Assembly (NCBI GenBank): GCA_949296775.1
Contig: CASFQA010000009.1
Span: forward strand, 1 to 32,199
Reading direction: 5' to 3'
Length of the DNA: 32,199 nucleotides
DNA from: an uncultured bacterium
Lineage (GTDB): Bacteria > Bacillota_I > Bacilli_A > RFN20 > CAG-826
A model generated the notes under the pieces. That model had not been told where the DNA came from. It saw only the letters and a program-made list of their open reading frames with translations, and did no database searches. Numbering within the stretch: position 1 is the first letter of the stretch; every line of letters starts with the position of its first letter. This document shows positions 13,025-22,294 of the stretch, piece after piece. The position numbers and the translations under genes were made by a program.

Positions 13025-14506
13025 ATGAAAACCGCCTGCAATCCCTTTTTGCCCCTAAACGCCTATATACCCGATGGCGAACCCCATGTCTATGACGACC
13101 GACTCTATCTATTCGGCAGCCACGACCAAGAAGGGGGCGATACCTTCTGCGCCCTCGATTACGAGTTCTTTTCCTGCCCAGTCGACGACTTATCGGATTG
13201 GACCAGCCGGGGGATCAATTATTCCGCCAAGCAAGACCCTTTGTATAGCGAGGAACGGCCTTATATGTACGCCCCGGATGTGGTCCAGGGGAATGATGGG
13301 CGGTTCTATCTTTACTATTGCTTAAGCGGGTATCGGGGGAAAGGCGGTTATTTCGGGCCGATCTCGGTCGCCTCGAGCGCTGAGCCGGACGGACGTTACG
13401 AATTCCTAGGGCATGTCAAAAACAAAGACGGGTCGCTGATGGACCGTTTCGTGGCCTTCGACCCAGCCCTCATTAACGACGACGGGGTCATCCGCCTTTA
13501 TTACGGGACCTATTACCCCTTCGCTAGCCTCGGCCCTCTCTTCGCGCCCATCATGAAGAAGACGCAGAGGCGGATGTTTGGCAAGACGGCTGAGCAGATG
13601 AAGGAAAAAGGCGGGGTGATGGGGCCGATCGTCTTAACCCTTGAAGACGACATGGTGACGGTCAAGGACGAGCCGAAGCGGCTTTTCGACCCCAGGAAAG
13701 TCGGCGGGGGCAAAATGTATGTGTTCCCCCGACATGGCCGTTCGTTTTTGGGGCACGGCTTTTTCGAGGGCTCCTCGATTAGGAAAATCGACGGCCTTTA
13801 TTATTTCATTTACTCTTCCCTCAATAACCACGAGCTTTGCTATGCCACCAGCCTCTACCCCGACCATGACTTCGTTTATCGCGGGGTCATCGTCTCGACC
13901 GGGGACGTGGGGCTAAACGGGCGGAAAGAGGAGGATAGGCTCAACCATACCGGGACGACCCACGGCAGCATCGCCAACGTCAACGGGCAATGGTACGTTT
14001 TCTATCATCGTCAGACTCATGGGAGCGACTATTCCCGCCAGGCGATGGCTGAGCCGATCGCCATCCTCCCCGATGGCTCGATCCCTCAGGTCGAGGTCAC
14101 CAGCTCCGGCTTATCGGGCAAACCCCTCCCTAGCGGGGAATACAGCTCTGCCCGTTATGCCGATTTGACGAATGGCCATATGCCGCACGGGAGCAATCGC
14201 GACCTCTTCGGTTTCCCGATGCTAACCTCCAAGGGCGAGGAGCGTTACCTGACTAACTTAACCCCTGGCACTCAGGTCATTTACAAATACTGCGATTTTT
14301 CCTCCGCTTCCCGCTTGGCTTTAACCGGGCGGGGCCAAGGCAAACTCTCGGTTTATATCGATGATGGCTATATCGGGGATTTGGCCTTCGAGGAGCCGAG
14401 CTGGGCTGATAAATCAGTGGCCTTTCCCCTTGGATCAAGCGGCCAAGGAAAATTGTCTTTGCTCATCGTCGAGGGGAGCCTCGAGCTGCTGAAATTCGCT
14501 TTCTAG
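13025..14506 (+). CDS. Glycoside hydrolase family 43 protein with C-terminal CBM-like domain
   Basis: This 493-residue enzyme has a five-bladed beta-propeller of GH43 type and probably acts on arabinose- or xylose-containing oligosaccharides. Expected catalytic residues are Asp17 (IPDGEPHVYDD), the pKa-modulating Asp in FVAFDPALI near residue 142, and the Glu in GHGFFEGSSI near 248. From about 370 a beta-rich tail with RYLTNLTPGTQVIYKY and LSVYIDDGYIGDLAF looks like a CBM6-type domain. There is no signal peptide, so the enzyme is cytosolic and would work on imported oligosaccharides. The exact substrate is unknown. Confidence 0.88.
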   Translation: MKTACNPFLPLNAYIPDGEPHVYDDRLYLFGSHDQEGGDTFCALDYEFFSCPVDDLSDWTSRGINYSAKQDPLYSEERPYMYAPDVVQGNDGRFYLYYCLSGYRGKGGYFGPISVASSAEPDGRYEFLGHVKNKDGSLMDRFVAFDPALINDDGVIRLYYGTYYPFASLGPLFAPIMKKTQRRMFGKTAEQMKEKGGVMGPIVLTLEDDMVTVKDEPKRLFDPRKVGGGKMYVFPRHGRSFLGHGFFEGSSIRKIDGLYYFIYSSLNNHELCYATSLYPDHDFVYRGVIVSTGDVGLNGRKEEDRLNHTGTTHGSIANVNGQWYVFYHRQTHGSDYSRQAMAEPIAILPDGSIPQVEVTSSGLSGKPLPSGEYSSARYADLTNGHMPHGSNRDLFGFPMLTSKGEERYLTNLTPGTQVIYKYCDFSSASRLALTGRGQGKLSVYIDDGYIGDLAFEEPSWADKSVAFPLGSSGQGKLSLLIVEGSLELLKFAF

Positions 14507-14510
14507 CCTC

Positions 14511-14538
14511 TTAACAAAACCCGTTTTCATGTTACCAT
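14511..14538 (+). promoter_or_regulatory. Promoter of the ABC half-transporter pair
   Basis: TTAACA (14511-14516) and TACCAT (14533-14538) are 16 bases apart. The -10 box ends 6 bases before the ATG and there is no Shine-Dalgarno site. Confidence 0.5.
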
Positions 14539-14544
14539 TCGCTT

Positions 14545-16476
14545 ATGATTGAATTTGAGTCCTTGGGCAAAAGCTACGGCGATAAAGCGGTTTTGTCGGC
14601 GGTCGATCTTTCCTTGCCTTCCCTCGGCTTATTTTTTCTCCTCGGCCCCAATGGGTCGGGGAAGACGACTTTCCTTTCGATCTTGTCGGGCCGGGATAAA
14701 AATTTCACCGGGAAGTTCGCCTATTTGGGCGAACCCATCGATAAAAGCAACTACGAGCGATACGCCGACAATCTGGTTGGCTATTGCCCCCAAGACCCAT
14801 TGATTTTCGAGGATTCCGATTGCCTGGACAATCTGCTTTTGCCTTTTGCTAAGAAAGACAAAAAGAAAGCCACGGCCATCCTTGAGCGAGTGGGCCTTGG
14901 CCCGGTCGCCAAATCCAAGGCCGCCTCCCTTTCCAGCGGGGAGAAGCAGCGGCTCTCCCTCGCCCGGGTCCTTTATTCCGATCGGCCGATTGCTTTGCTC
15001 GATGAGCCGACTTCCTTTTTGGATAAAGACAACGCCGACATCATCCTCGGCTGTTTGCTTGATTATTCCCATAACCATTTGGTGGTGATGACGAGCAACG
15101 AGGAAGTCCCGGAGGAGTATCGCGCTCAAGCGGGATTGCTCCGTTGCGAAAACGGGGCGATAACTATGGAAAAGGCTGCCCCGGGGGGAGGGAAAACTCT
15201 TGAGGCGGATCCGGTAGCGCTTAGGAAAAGCGACGGGATGCTCCGCCTATATAAGGAAAGGCCGTGGTTTTTCTCCTTTTATAGCCTTTTAAGCACCGTC
15301 TTCGTCCTCTTGTCGACCTTATTCGGGACCCTTTTCTCCTCCGCGGTTCGGGATTATTCCTTCGATTCGACCTACCCTTTGCATTATCCGGAGATCGCCA
15401 TCGCCCAAAACGCCGACCTGTTGCCGTTTTCCTATCAGCTGGAGTTTGAGCCCGAGACCGAGGTTTACCTTCTTTACACCGTCCGCCTCCAGCTCGAGGA
15501 TCCCCAATATCATCCTTTCTACCACTTCTCAAGCCTGCTGGACCTTGGCCGGACAGAGAATGGCCCGATCCTGGATTACGTCGATGGCCTCGATTGCCTA
15601 TTTGGGCGGAAGCCTATGTCTCACGGGGAGATCGCGATGCCCTATATGGGCTATCGGGATTTGGCCTCGCTCTATGGCTACGAACCCGATGACCCCGATG
15701 GCTTCGAGGCGATTAGCGACGATTTCCTGATTGAATTCAATAATATTTCTTTACGGGTGGTCGGGGTATTGGATAGCCCGGTCATGGAGACCATCGACCA
15801 ATATTGGGACTATATCCTCGATCCGAAAAGGAACATCCCCTATGCCGATTTCGTCGCCGCGACCTTCTTCTCGACCGGCGGGCTCGTTTATTGCGATCCG
15901 GAATACGCGAATTACCTCAACGCCTTAACCGGGACCTCGGCTTATTATCGAAGTGAGGAGAACGTTCGGCGGATCTTGGAGAAGAAGGATGAGATGACCT
16001 TTTTCGGTTCCGAGAACGGGTTCCCATTGGCCAAAAATGACGGGAGCGAGGCCCGGACTCCGCTTACCCAAAGCCCGGGCTCTTTGTTCTTCTTCCTTTC
16101 GCTATACGCGGCCTATCCTCTGATCATGGGCCTCGTTTACTGCGCCACCTCCTATCGGCGGAACCTCTTGCTCCGCTTCGCCGGGGCTTCCCGGCAGGCG
16201 GGATGGCGGCGGACTAGCTCTTTATTCCTTCTTTTGACGGCGGGGTCGATGGGGCTCGGGATGGGGCTCGGGGTCCTAACATGCTATTTAGTCCAAGCCG
16301 CTTTCCTCTCCTCTTTGCTTGGCTTCCAAGCCCCCTTCCTATATTTTCACCTCAATACCTTCTTGCTGATTCTCCTGACGGCGACTCTCGCCGCTTCCGC
16401 CGTTTTGCTCATCCTTCGGTTCACCTTGTTCAAGGCCGACCTCAGCAAAGATTTATACCGGGTGAAGGAAAAATGA
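14545..16476 (+). CDS. ABC transporter ATPase-permease fusion, MacB-like (first of pair)
   Basis: This 643-residue protein joins an N-terminal ATPase to a MacB/FtsX-like membrane part. Walker A is GPNGSGKT (34-41), Q-loop Gln83, signature LSSGEKQ (129-135), Walker B IALLDEPTS with Glu153. The switch region reads VVMTSNEE where most ABC ATPases have THD, so the H-loop His is missing. One membrane helix follows at about 237-262, then an extracellular domain of about 250 residues and three more helices near the C terminus (about 512-533, 550-577, 588-612). This is the topology of mechanotransmission-type ABC systems that act on lipoproteins, peptides or antibiotics. The stop overlaps the next start (ATGA). 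Confidence 0.87.
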   Translation: MIEFESLGKSYGDKAVLSAVDLSLPSLGLFFLLGPNGSGKTTFLSILSGRDKNFTGKFAYLGEPIDKSNYERYADNLVGYCPQDPLIFEDSDCLDNLLLPFAKKDKKKATAILERVGLGPVAKSKAASLSSGEKQRLSLARVLYSDRPIALLDEPTSFLDKDNADIILGCLLDYSHNHLVVMTSNEEVPEEYRAQAGLLRCENGAITMEKAAPGGGKTLEADPVALRKSDGMLRLYKERPWFFSFYSLLSTVFVLLSTLFGTLFSSAVRDYSFDSTYPLHYPEIAIAQNADLLPFSYQLEFEPETEVYLLYTVRLQLEDPQYHPFYHFSSLLDLGRTENGPILDYVDGLDCLFGRKPMSHGEIAMPYMGYRDLASLYGYEPDDPDGFEAISDDFLIEFNNISLRVVGVLDSPVMETIDQYWDYILDPKRNIPYADFVAATFFSTGGLVYCDPEYANYLNALTGTSAYYRSEENVRRILEKKDEMTFFGSENGFPLAKNDGSEARTPLTQSPGSLFFFLSLYAAYPLIMGLVYCATSYRRNLLLRFAGASRQAGWRRTSSLFLLLTAGSMGLGMGLGVLTCYLVQAAFLSSLLGFQAPFLYFHLNTFLLILLTATLAASAVLLILRFTLFKADLSKDLYRVKEK

Positions 16477-18485
16477 TCGCTTTGCGGGATGTTTCTTTGT
16501 CTTTTGCCGGCCGAACGGTCCTCGATGGCTTTTCCTGCGCCTTTTATAAGGGGCTCAATTGGCTAGAAGGGGAATCGGGGTCGGGAAAGAGCTCCATCAT
16601 TAAGATGATCCTCGCTGACCTAACGCCCGATAAGGGGGAAGTGGAAATCCCCGCCGGGCTCAGCTTTGCCTATGCCGGCCCTGACCCCAGCTTGCTTTAC
16701 GATCGGGATTTCAAGGCCAATCTGAAGAAGTTCGCGGGAGCGAGCGAATTGGACGAGCCTTTGAAGCGTTTAGCTCACGACTTCGATGCCGTCAAGCTAT
16801 TCGATTCCCGGATTTATCGGCTAAGCGGCGGCGAGCGGAAGAAGATGGAGTTGCTTTTGGCCTTAGCCAAGCCGGCTGATCTCTATATTCTCGATGAGCC
16901 CTTCTCCTCCCTCGACCGTTCGTCGAAGGATGCCTTGGCGGCTTATCTAGTTAAGACTAAGGGGCAACGGAACTACCTTATCGTCAACCACGATTCCGAC
17001 ACCCCTTTGCCCTTTGACCACAAGGTCAGCATCGTAAACGGGAAAGCGGAGTCGACCGCGCCGGGAGAAAGCATCGAGCATGAACTCGAGGGGGCAAAGG
17101 CGAAAGCCAGCCTCCTCGATTGCCTCCTTCATCTGCTTTTCGAGGCGCGGGCCTTGACGATACTAGAGGCCATTATGTTCTTCCTGTCGCTACTTTCGTT
17201 TGTCTCCCTTTTGGCCTTGTTGCCCCCAAGCGAAGACGAATCCAGCCGGGTCGCTTTGGAGGCCTCCCCCTATGAGATGGCCTTATACGACGGCAACCAA
17301 GATGAGGTTGATTTTCAATCTTTCTCCTCGTCTTTCTCCTCAGCCGACTTGATCTACCTTCCCTTCACCAACTACGACGCGGAGAACGATTATCTAAGTG
17401 AGGTTAATGCCGGATTGCTTTCTTTCGATGACGCCCCGATGGCGGTGTTTCAGCAAGAAAACTCGCAAAACTTCCATATTCATCCTTCTTTTTCCTATCT
17501 TCGAGACGATGAGGAAGTGAAAGGGCAGTTCGAGTTTTTGACTGAGGATTCCCCGGTTTTGCGCAGACTCAAGGAGTATGAGAGGTTCTCTTTCCTCTTC
17601 GATGGGGGCGACGAGGCCTTGATCATTTGCCCCCGGAGTGAATTGCCTTACGTCGCCACCTCGTTCCTAAACGGCGACTTCCATTACCAGAATTACGAAG
17701 TCGATGGGTCGGCTGTATTTTTTGGGCCGGAACTGAAATTGACCACCTTCGGGGTCCATTATGGACTGACCGCCGGCCCCTCAACCTTCACTTATAATAG
17801 CGATTCCTCCTATTCCTTGGTTTCTCGAAGCGCCATCGGCGATTCGATCAGAACCTGTTCGGTCCGTTTCGTCCCGGCCGAACGCGGGGAAACTGACGTC
17901 ATGAGTTTCGGCGCCTACGCTTATTTGAGCTTCACCGGTTCTTACATGCGTTCTCCCCATTCCGCGCGGGGCTATTTGCTTTTGGGGACCAGCCGCGATG
18001 AATTGCTCCGAAAAGACCTTGAGGCCTTCCGTCCGGTCGGGACCATCGCTTTTGAGCCGGCGAGCCTGCTTAAGCCCCGATTGATCTTCGAGTCTTTGAC
18101 CCCGATCCTCGCCCTTTTCTACCTGCTGGTCTTTTCCTTCTCGATCAAAACCGATGCCCGGAACCTCGCCTCGCTTCGCCTTACCTATCGCCGTAACGGG
18201 GTGAAGCTCCGCCAAGCGAATGGGATGGCGAGGCTGGCTTACCTATTGCCCCTTATCGGGTCGCTATCCTTCGCCTTGGTCATTTATCTCTCCCTTTCCC
18301 TTCCCTTGGTTAACTTCGCCCAGTTCCAAGCCGATTATCCCAATGGCTATATGGCGGCCTTTGGCCCAGCCTATCAGGGGATCGGCTTCCTCTCCTTCTA
18401 TCGGCCTTCTTGGCTCATCCTGCTCTCTTTGGCCTATCTAATGCCCTCTTTCATCGGGGCTATGATCGCCCTGCGGAAGAAATAG
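16473..18485 (+). CDS. ABC transporter ATPase-permease fusion, MacB-like (second of pair)
   Basis: This 670-residue partner has the same layout as the preceding gene: ATPase at about 1-210, a membrane helix near 228-250, an extracellular domain of about 300 residues, and three C-terminal helices. Walker A is GESGSGKS (33-40), signature LSGGERKK (117-124), Walker B LYILDEP with Glu142, H-loop NHD present. The Q-loop position reads YAGPDPSL, so the Gln is replaced. I use the ATG at 16473 that overlaps the previous stop; the longer open frame from 16281 lies inside the previous gene. The two proteins probably form a heterodimer. The substrate is unknown. Confidence 0.87.
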   Translation: MIALRDVSLSFAGRTVLDGFSCAFYKGLNWLEGESGSGKSSIIKMILADLTPDKGEVEIPAGLSFAYAGPDPSLLYDRDFKANLKKFAGASELDEPLKRLAHDFDAVKLFDSRIYRLSGGERKKMELLLALAKPADLYILDEPFSSLDRSSKDALAAYLVKTKGQRNYLIVNHDSDTPLPFDHKVSIVNGKAESTAPGESIEHELEGAKAKASLLDCLLHLLFEARALTILEAIMFFLSLLSFVSLLALLPPSEDESSRVALEASPYEMALYDGNQDEVDFQSFSSSFSSADLIYLPFTNYDAENDYLSEVNAGLLSFDDAPMAVFQQENSQNFHIHPSFSYLRDDEEVKGQFEFLTEDSPVLRRLKEYERFSFLFDGGDEALIICPRSELPYVATSFLNGDFHYQNYEVDGSAVFFGPELKLTTFGVHYGLTAGPSTFTYNSDSSYSLVSRSAIGDSIRTCSVRFVPAERGETDVMSFGAYAYLSFTGSYMRSPHSARGYLLLGTSRDELLRKDLEAFRPVGTIAFEPASLLKPRLIFESLTPILALFYLLVFSFSIKTDARNLASLRLTYRRNGVKLRQANGMARLAYLLPLIGSLSFALVIYLSLSLPLVNFAQFQADYPNGYMAAFGPAYQGIGFLSFYRPSWLILLSLAYLMPSFIGAMIALRKK

Positions 18486-18489
18486 CTTG

Positions 18490-18526
18490 GATCGCTTTGT
18501 CTTTTTAGCCGAGCACGATCTTTTTT
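18490..18526 (+). terminator. Weak terminator after the ABC pair
   Basis: GATCG (18490-18494) pairs with CGATC (18516-18520), followed by six Ts. The stem is short and the loop long. Confidence 0.4.
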
Positions 18527-18599
18527 AGCGTCCCCTTACTTTGGGATTTGAATATGCAAAATGCCTAAGCAAGTTGATAATATCTTCCCGAGGTAATAT

Positions 18600-19211
18600 A
18601 TGAGCGAAAGAGAGAAGATGGTCGCCGGGCAAATCTATAATCCGGCCGATCCCGAGCTATCGGCTTTATCGAGGCAAGCCAAACACCGAGCCTATTTGCT
18701 TAACCAAACCGATCCGAGCGATGAAGGGCTCTACATGCGGCGATTGAAAGAGCTTTTGCCGGGACTTGGCGAAGGCTCCTACTTGGCCCCCGGGGTCCAA
18801 GTCGACTACGGGATCCACGTCAAGACCGGCAAGAACTTTTACATGAATTATGGGGCGGTCCTCCTCGATGTCTGCCCGATTGAGATCGGGGATGACGTCA
18901 TGTGCGGGGTCGGCGTCCATATCGTCACCCCTCTCCATCCTTTGCTGGCCGAGGAGCGGGTCACCCATCATTTCCCCGATGGCGATCACGACCTGGAGTA
19001 CGCCAAGCCGATCAAGATCGGGAGCAACGTCTGGCTCGCGAGCGACGTCACCGTCTGCGGCGGGGTGAGCATCGGGGACAACTCGGTCATCGCCGCCGGG
19101 GCGGTGGTGACCAAAGACATCCCCTCCGGCGTTTTAGCCGGCGGGGTCCCTTGCAAGGTCATCCGTCCTTTGAATGAGGACGATCGGTTGGGGGTATACG
19201 GCAAGAAATAG
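18600..19211 (+). CDS. Maltose O-acetyltransferase family protein (LacA/Maa type)
   Basis: This 203-residue cytosolic enzyme transfers an acetyl group from acetyl-CoA to a sugar hydroxyl. The N-terminal helical Mac domain (EREKMVAGQIYNPADPELSA is its opening) is followed by left-handed beta-helix hexapeptide repeats. The active-site region VHIVTPLHPL provides the usual His, and VTVCGGVSIGDNSVIAAGAV with GVPCKVIRPL closes the protein. Length is normal. GAGGT lies 5 bases before the ATG. It stands alone between the ABC pair and a DUF362 gene. The true sugar acceptor is unknown. Confidence 0.92.
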   Translation: MSEREKMVAGQIYNPADPELSALSRQAKHRAYLLNQTDPSDEGLYMRRLKELLPGLGEGSYLAPGVQVDYGIHVKTGKNFYMNYGAVLLDVCPIEIGDDVMCGVGVHIVTPLHPLLAEERVTHHFPDGDHDLEYAKPIKIGSNVWLASDVTVCGGVSIGDNSVIAAGAVVTKDIPSGVLAGGVPCKVIRPLNEDDRLGVYGKK

Positions 19212-19214
19212 TTT

Positions 19215-19240
19215 CGACTCCGATGTGAGGAGTCGTTCTT
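19215..19240 (+). terminator. Terminator after the acetyltransferase gene
   Basis: CGACTCC (19215-19221) pairs perfectly with GGAGTCG (19229-19235), with a 7-base loop, then TTCTT. It begins 3 bases after the stop codon. Confidence 0.5.
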
Positions 19241-19469
19241 GGCCAAAGCCTGATCTCTCTCTATGATTCCCGTTCGCATTCGAATTTGCCGTTTGGCGAT
19301 CGATCGGCTGAATCTCTGTTGCAGTTCCGTTACCAAGAGCTTCTCGGCGATATCGGATCGTCAGGGCTTGCCTGAAGCTCGTTATTCGTTAGGTCTATGA
19401 GGATCGATAGCCAAATGCTTACGCCGTTCCCCTCTTTTTCCTTTAAAATGGTTTTGCTAGGAGGAAAAA

Positions 19470-20363
19470 ATGAAATCCAAAGTCTATTTCATTCGGGAAA
19501 TCACCCCGGAAAACGTCGTCAAGCTTTATAGGGCCCTCGGCATTTCTTTGCCGGGGAAAGTCGCGGTTAAGGTCCATTCCGGGGAGAAAGGCAACCAGAA
19601 TTTCCTGCCTCCCGAATTTTGGCGGAAGATGGTCGAGGAAGTGAAAGGGACCATCGTCGAGTGCAACACCGCCTATGGCGATGCCAGCGGTGGGGTCCGG
19701 GACAACACCCCGTCCCATTGGAAGCTGATGGAAGAGCATGGCTGGACCAAATACTTCAAGGTCGACATCATGGACGAAGAAGGGCCGGACACGGTCTTGC
19801 CGATCCCTAATGGGAAGATCATAAAAACCAATTCAGTCGGCAAAAACCTGCTCAATTACGATTCGATGCTCTTCCTCGCCCACTTCAAAGGTCACCCGAT
19901 GGGCGGATATGGCGGGGCGCTTAAGCAGCTTTCCATCGGCTGCGCCTCCCGCGCCGGCAAAGCCCTCATCCATTCCGGCGGGGCGAGCGATGACCGTTAT
20001 GAATGCTGGAATAAGCACGCGGATAAGAACGCCTTCCCCGAGGCGATGGCCGATGCCGCTTCCTCGGTGGCCGACCATTTCCAAGGAAAGATCGCCTATA
20101 TCAACGTCATGAAAAACCTTTCGGTCGATTGCGACTGCTGCCAGGTGGCTGAGGACCCCTGCATGAAGGACATCGGCATTCTTTCCTCCCTCGATCCGGT
20201 CGCCATCGACCAAGCCTGCATCGATTTGGTCAAAAAAAGCGACGACCCCGGCAAGGAGCATTTCCTCGAACGGGTCTATTCGCGGAATGGCATCCATACC
20301 ATCGAGGCGGCGGAGCAACTTGGCATCGGTTCCCGCGATTACGAGTTGATCGAGCTGAAATAG
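19470..20363 (+). CDS. DUF362 domain protein
   Basis: This 297-residue cytosolic protein belongs to DUF362, described as an uncharacterised Fe-S centre domain. It shows VAVKVHSGEKGNQNFLPPEF near residue 31, the ECNTAYGDASGGVRDNT stretch near 64, the FKGHPMGGYGGALKQLSIGC motif near 139 and a Cys-rich VDCDCCQVAEDPC segment near 220. The cysteines could hold an iron-sulfur cluster, but no ferredoxin CxxCxxCxxxC pattern is present. The start has an excellent GGAGGAAAAA site, and TAAAAT (19444-19449) is a possible -10 box. The biochemical role is unknown. Confidence 0.85.
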   Translation: MKSKVYFIREITPENVVKLYRALGISLPGKVAVKVHSGEKGNQNFLPPEFWRKMVEEVKGTIVECNTAYGDASGGVRDNTPSHWKLMEEHGWTKYFKVDIMDEEGPDTVLPIPNGKIIKTNSVGKNLLNYDSMLFLAHFKGHPMGGYGGALKQLSIGCASRAGKALIHSGGASDDRYECWNKHADKNAFPEAMADAASSVADHFQGKIAYINVMKNLSVDCDCCQVAEDPCMKDIGILSSLDPVAIDQACIDLVKKSDDPGKEHFLERVYSRNGIHTIEAAEQLGIGSRDYELIELK

Positions 20364-20454
20364 GCGTTTATCGGCGGATAGCACCCCACCCTCCATAATC
20401 CGCTGGACGAAATTCCTAAGCCCGCATCATGTCAGGGCTTTTCATCGTTCTCTT

Positions 20455-20490
20455 TTGCGATAATCGCAAGGTTTAGCGTAACAATCGCAA
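20455..20490. promoter_or_regulatory. Candidate operator upstream of malic enzyme
   Basis: TTGCGATAATCGCAA (20455-20469) is a perfect 15-base palindrome. A half-site AATCGCAA recurs at 20483-20490, in phase at 21 bases, which is two helical turns. It lies about 90 bases upstream of the TACAAT at 20557-20562. Confidence 0.45.
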
Positions 20491-20556
20491 AGAAACCAAA
20501 CGATTCCGACCGAATTGATTAACAAATCCGCTTAGTAATATCCGTTTCCATCGGGG

Positions 20557-20562
20557 TACAAT
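20557..20562 (+). promoter_or_regulatory. Probable -10 box of the malic enzyme gene
   Basis: TACAAT is the best -10 match before the gene, 22 bases before the ATG. No good -35 box is seen at the normal distance, so activation by a bound regulator is possible. Confidence 0.4.
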
Positions 20563-20584
20563 TACTTTCATTTAGGAGAGGCGT

Positions 20585-21736
20585 ATGGACTATCGGAAGG
20601 AATCGCTTAAGAAACATAAGGAATGGCGGGGCAAGATCGAGATCAAACCCCGGGTCGAGGTCGATGGCAAGGACGCTTTGTCGTTAGCCTATACCCCGGG
20701 GGTGGCCGAGCCCTGTTTGGCCATTAAAGACAACCCGGAATTGAGCTTTGAGCTGACTAGGCGATGGAACACCGTCGCCGTCATCACTGATGGGACCGCC
20801 ATCTTAGGGCTTGGCGACATCGGCCCGGAGGCCGGGATGCCGGTTATGGAGGGGAAGGCGGCGCTATTCAAGGCTTTTGGCGGGGTCGATGCCGTTCCCC
20901 TTTGCCTGCATACCAAGGATAGCGAGGAGATCGTCAAGACCATCAAGATAATCTCCGGTTCCTTCGGCGGGATCAACTTAGAGGACATCGCTGCCCCCCG
21001 GTGTTTTGAAATCGAGAAAAGATTGATCGAGGAGTTGGATATCCCCGTCTTCCATGACGATCAGCACGGGACCGCCATCGTGGTCGGGGCGGCTTTGCTC
21101 AATGCTTTGAAACTGGCCGAGAAAGCCATCGAAACCATCAAAGTCGTCGTCAATGGCCCGGGGGCGGCCGGAACGGCCATCGCCAAGTTTTTGATAAGCC
21201 TTGGCGTCAGGCATATGAGGGTCTGCGGGATTGACGGCATCCTCTCCCCCAACGACGAAACTCTTAACCCTTCCCAGCATGAATTGGCGGTTTTAACCAA
21301 TCCCGAGAATGAGCGCGGTAATTTATCGGACGCCCTTAAAGGAGCCGATGTCTTCATCGGGGTGTCGGTCGGGAACATCGTGACCCCGGCGATGATTGCC
21401 TCGATGAACAGCAAACCCATCGTCTTCGCCTTAGCTAACCCGGTGCCGGAGATTACGCCGGAAAAGGCCAAAGAAGGCGGGGCCTATATCGTCGGGACCG
21501 GGTCTAGCGAATACCCGAACCAAATCAATAACGTCTTGGTCTTCCCCGGCTTATTCCGCGGGGCGCTCGACGCTAGAAGCAAAATAAGCGAGGCGATGAT
21601 GGTCGCCTCCTGTAAGGCCATCGCCCAATCGGCGGGGGAGATAAGCGTCGATCATCTGCTCCCCCTCGCTTATGAAAAAGCCGCCCATGAACGGGTGGCT
21701 AAGGCGGTGTTTGAGGCCGCTAGTCGACGGAGATGA
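20585..21736 (+). CDS. NAD(P)-dependent malic enzyme
   Basis: This 383-residue cytosolic enzyme oxidatively decarboxylates malate to pyruvate and reduces NAD(P)+. It is the short bacterial type without a phosphotransacetylase domain. LSLAYTPGVAEPC near residue 32 and MEGKAALFKAFGG near 88 carry the catalytic Tyr and Lys. DIPVFHDDQHGTAIV near 151 holds the metal-binding Asps. The Rossmann motif is NGPGAAGTAIA near 188, and FALANPVPEI and INNVLVFPGLFRGALD follow. AGGAG is placed 6 bases before the ATG. The 3' end overlaps the convergent XRE gene by 17 bases. Coenzyme preference is not determined. Confidence 0.94.
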   Translation: MDYRKESLKKHKEWRGKIEIKPRVEVDGKDALSLAYTPGVAEPCLAIKDNPELSFELTRRWNTVAVITDGTAILGLGDIGPEAGMPVMEGKAALFKAFGGVDAVPLCLHTKDSEEIVKTIKIISGSFGGINLEDIAAPRCFEIEKRLIEELDIPVFHDDQHGTAIVVGAALLNALKLAEKAIETIKVVVNGPGAAGTAIAKFLISLGVRHMRVCGIDGILSPNDETLNPSQHELAVLTNPENERGNLSDALKGADVFIGVSVGNIVTPAMIASMNSKPIVFALANPVPEITPEKAKEGGAYIVGTGSSEYPNQINNVLVFPGLFRGALDARSKISEAMMVASCKAIAQSAGEISVDHLLPLAYEKAAHERVAKAVFEAASRRR

Positions 21737-22175
21737 CGACGCAGTCGCCGCCTTCCTCGGCGATGTTGATGATCTCGCCCCTGACTCCCGATTCGATGGC
21801 CTCGATCAATTGCTCGGTTTGCAGGGCGTCGAATTTCGGCGAGATGAGATGAAGCCCTTTGCCGGCTAAGGCCTTGACGATGGAAAAGGGGACTTTGAGG
21901 TTGACGGAATCCTTTCCCCGTTCGCTGACCAAGATATGGACGACGGGGTTCTTCGATTCCATCGGACGCTTGTTCTCGGCTTTGCCCAATAGGTAATCGA
22001 TGGTGACGTCGAAGTAGGTCGCGATCTCCGGCAATAGGGCGATGTCGGGATAGCTTTGGCCGGTCTCCCACTTGGAGACGCTTTGAGGGGTGACCCCGAG
22101 CGCGGCGGCCACCTCTTCTTGGGTTTGCCCTTTCTCTTTCCGCAGGGCGAGGAATTTCATAGCGAACTGTTCCAT
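21720..22175 (-). CDS. XRE family transcriptional regulator with C-terminal acidic domain
   Basis: This 151-residue protein has a Cro/C1 helix-turn-helix at about residues 6-60 (KEKGQTQEEVAAALGVTPQS and SVSKWETGQSYPD span it), then a C-terminal part VNLKVPFSIVKALAGKG ... EAIESGVRGEIINI seen in SHOCT-like and anti-sigma-like small regulators. AAAGGAGGC is 7-8 bases before the ATG. It is convergent with malic enzyme and overlaps it by 17 bases. Its targets cannot be read from sequence; the nearby operator-like dyad before malic enzyme is one candidate. Confidence 0.88.
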   Translation of the reverse strand: MEQFAMKFLALRKEKGQTQEEVAAALGVTPQSVSKWETGQSYPDIALLPEIATYFDVTIDYLLGKAENKRPMESKNPVVHILVSERGKDSVNLKVPFSIVKALAGKGLHLISPKFDALQTEQLIEAIESGVRGEIINIAEEGGDCVVISVD

Positions 22176-22294
22176 GGCAGTTGCCTCCTTTACGCTTCCA
22201 ATTTAGCCATCGGCAAGAGGGTGGGCAATGACGCGTGAGGCGATTCGCTCACCCAGCCGTTGAATGGCCTCAACCGACAGTTTAAACGGCGGCG

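Noticed and set aside
22232-22249. Hairpin between the methyltransferase and XRE genes as a terminator.
   Set aside because: The stem is imperfect and no T-run follows on either strand.
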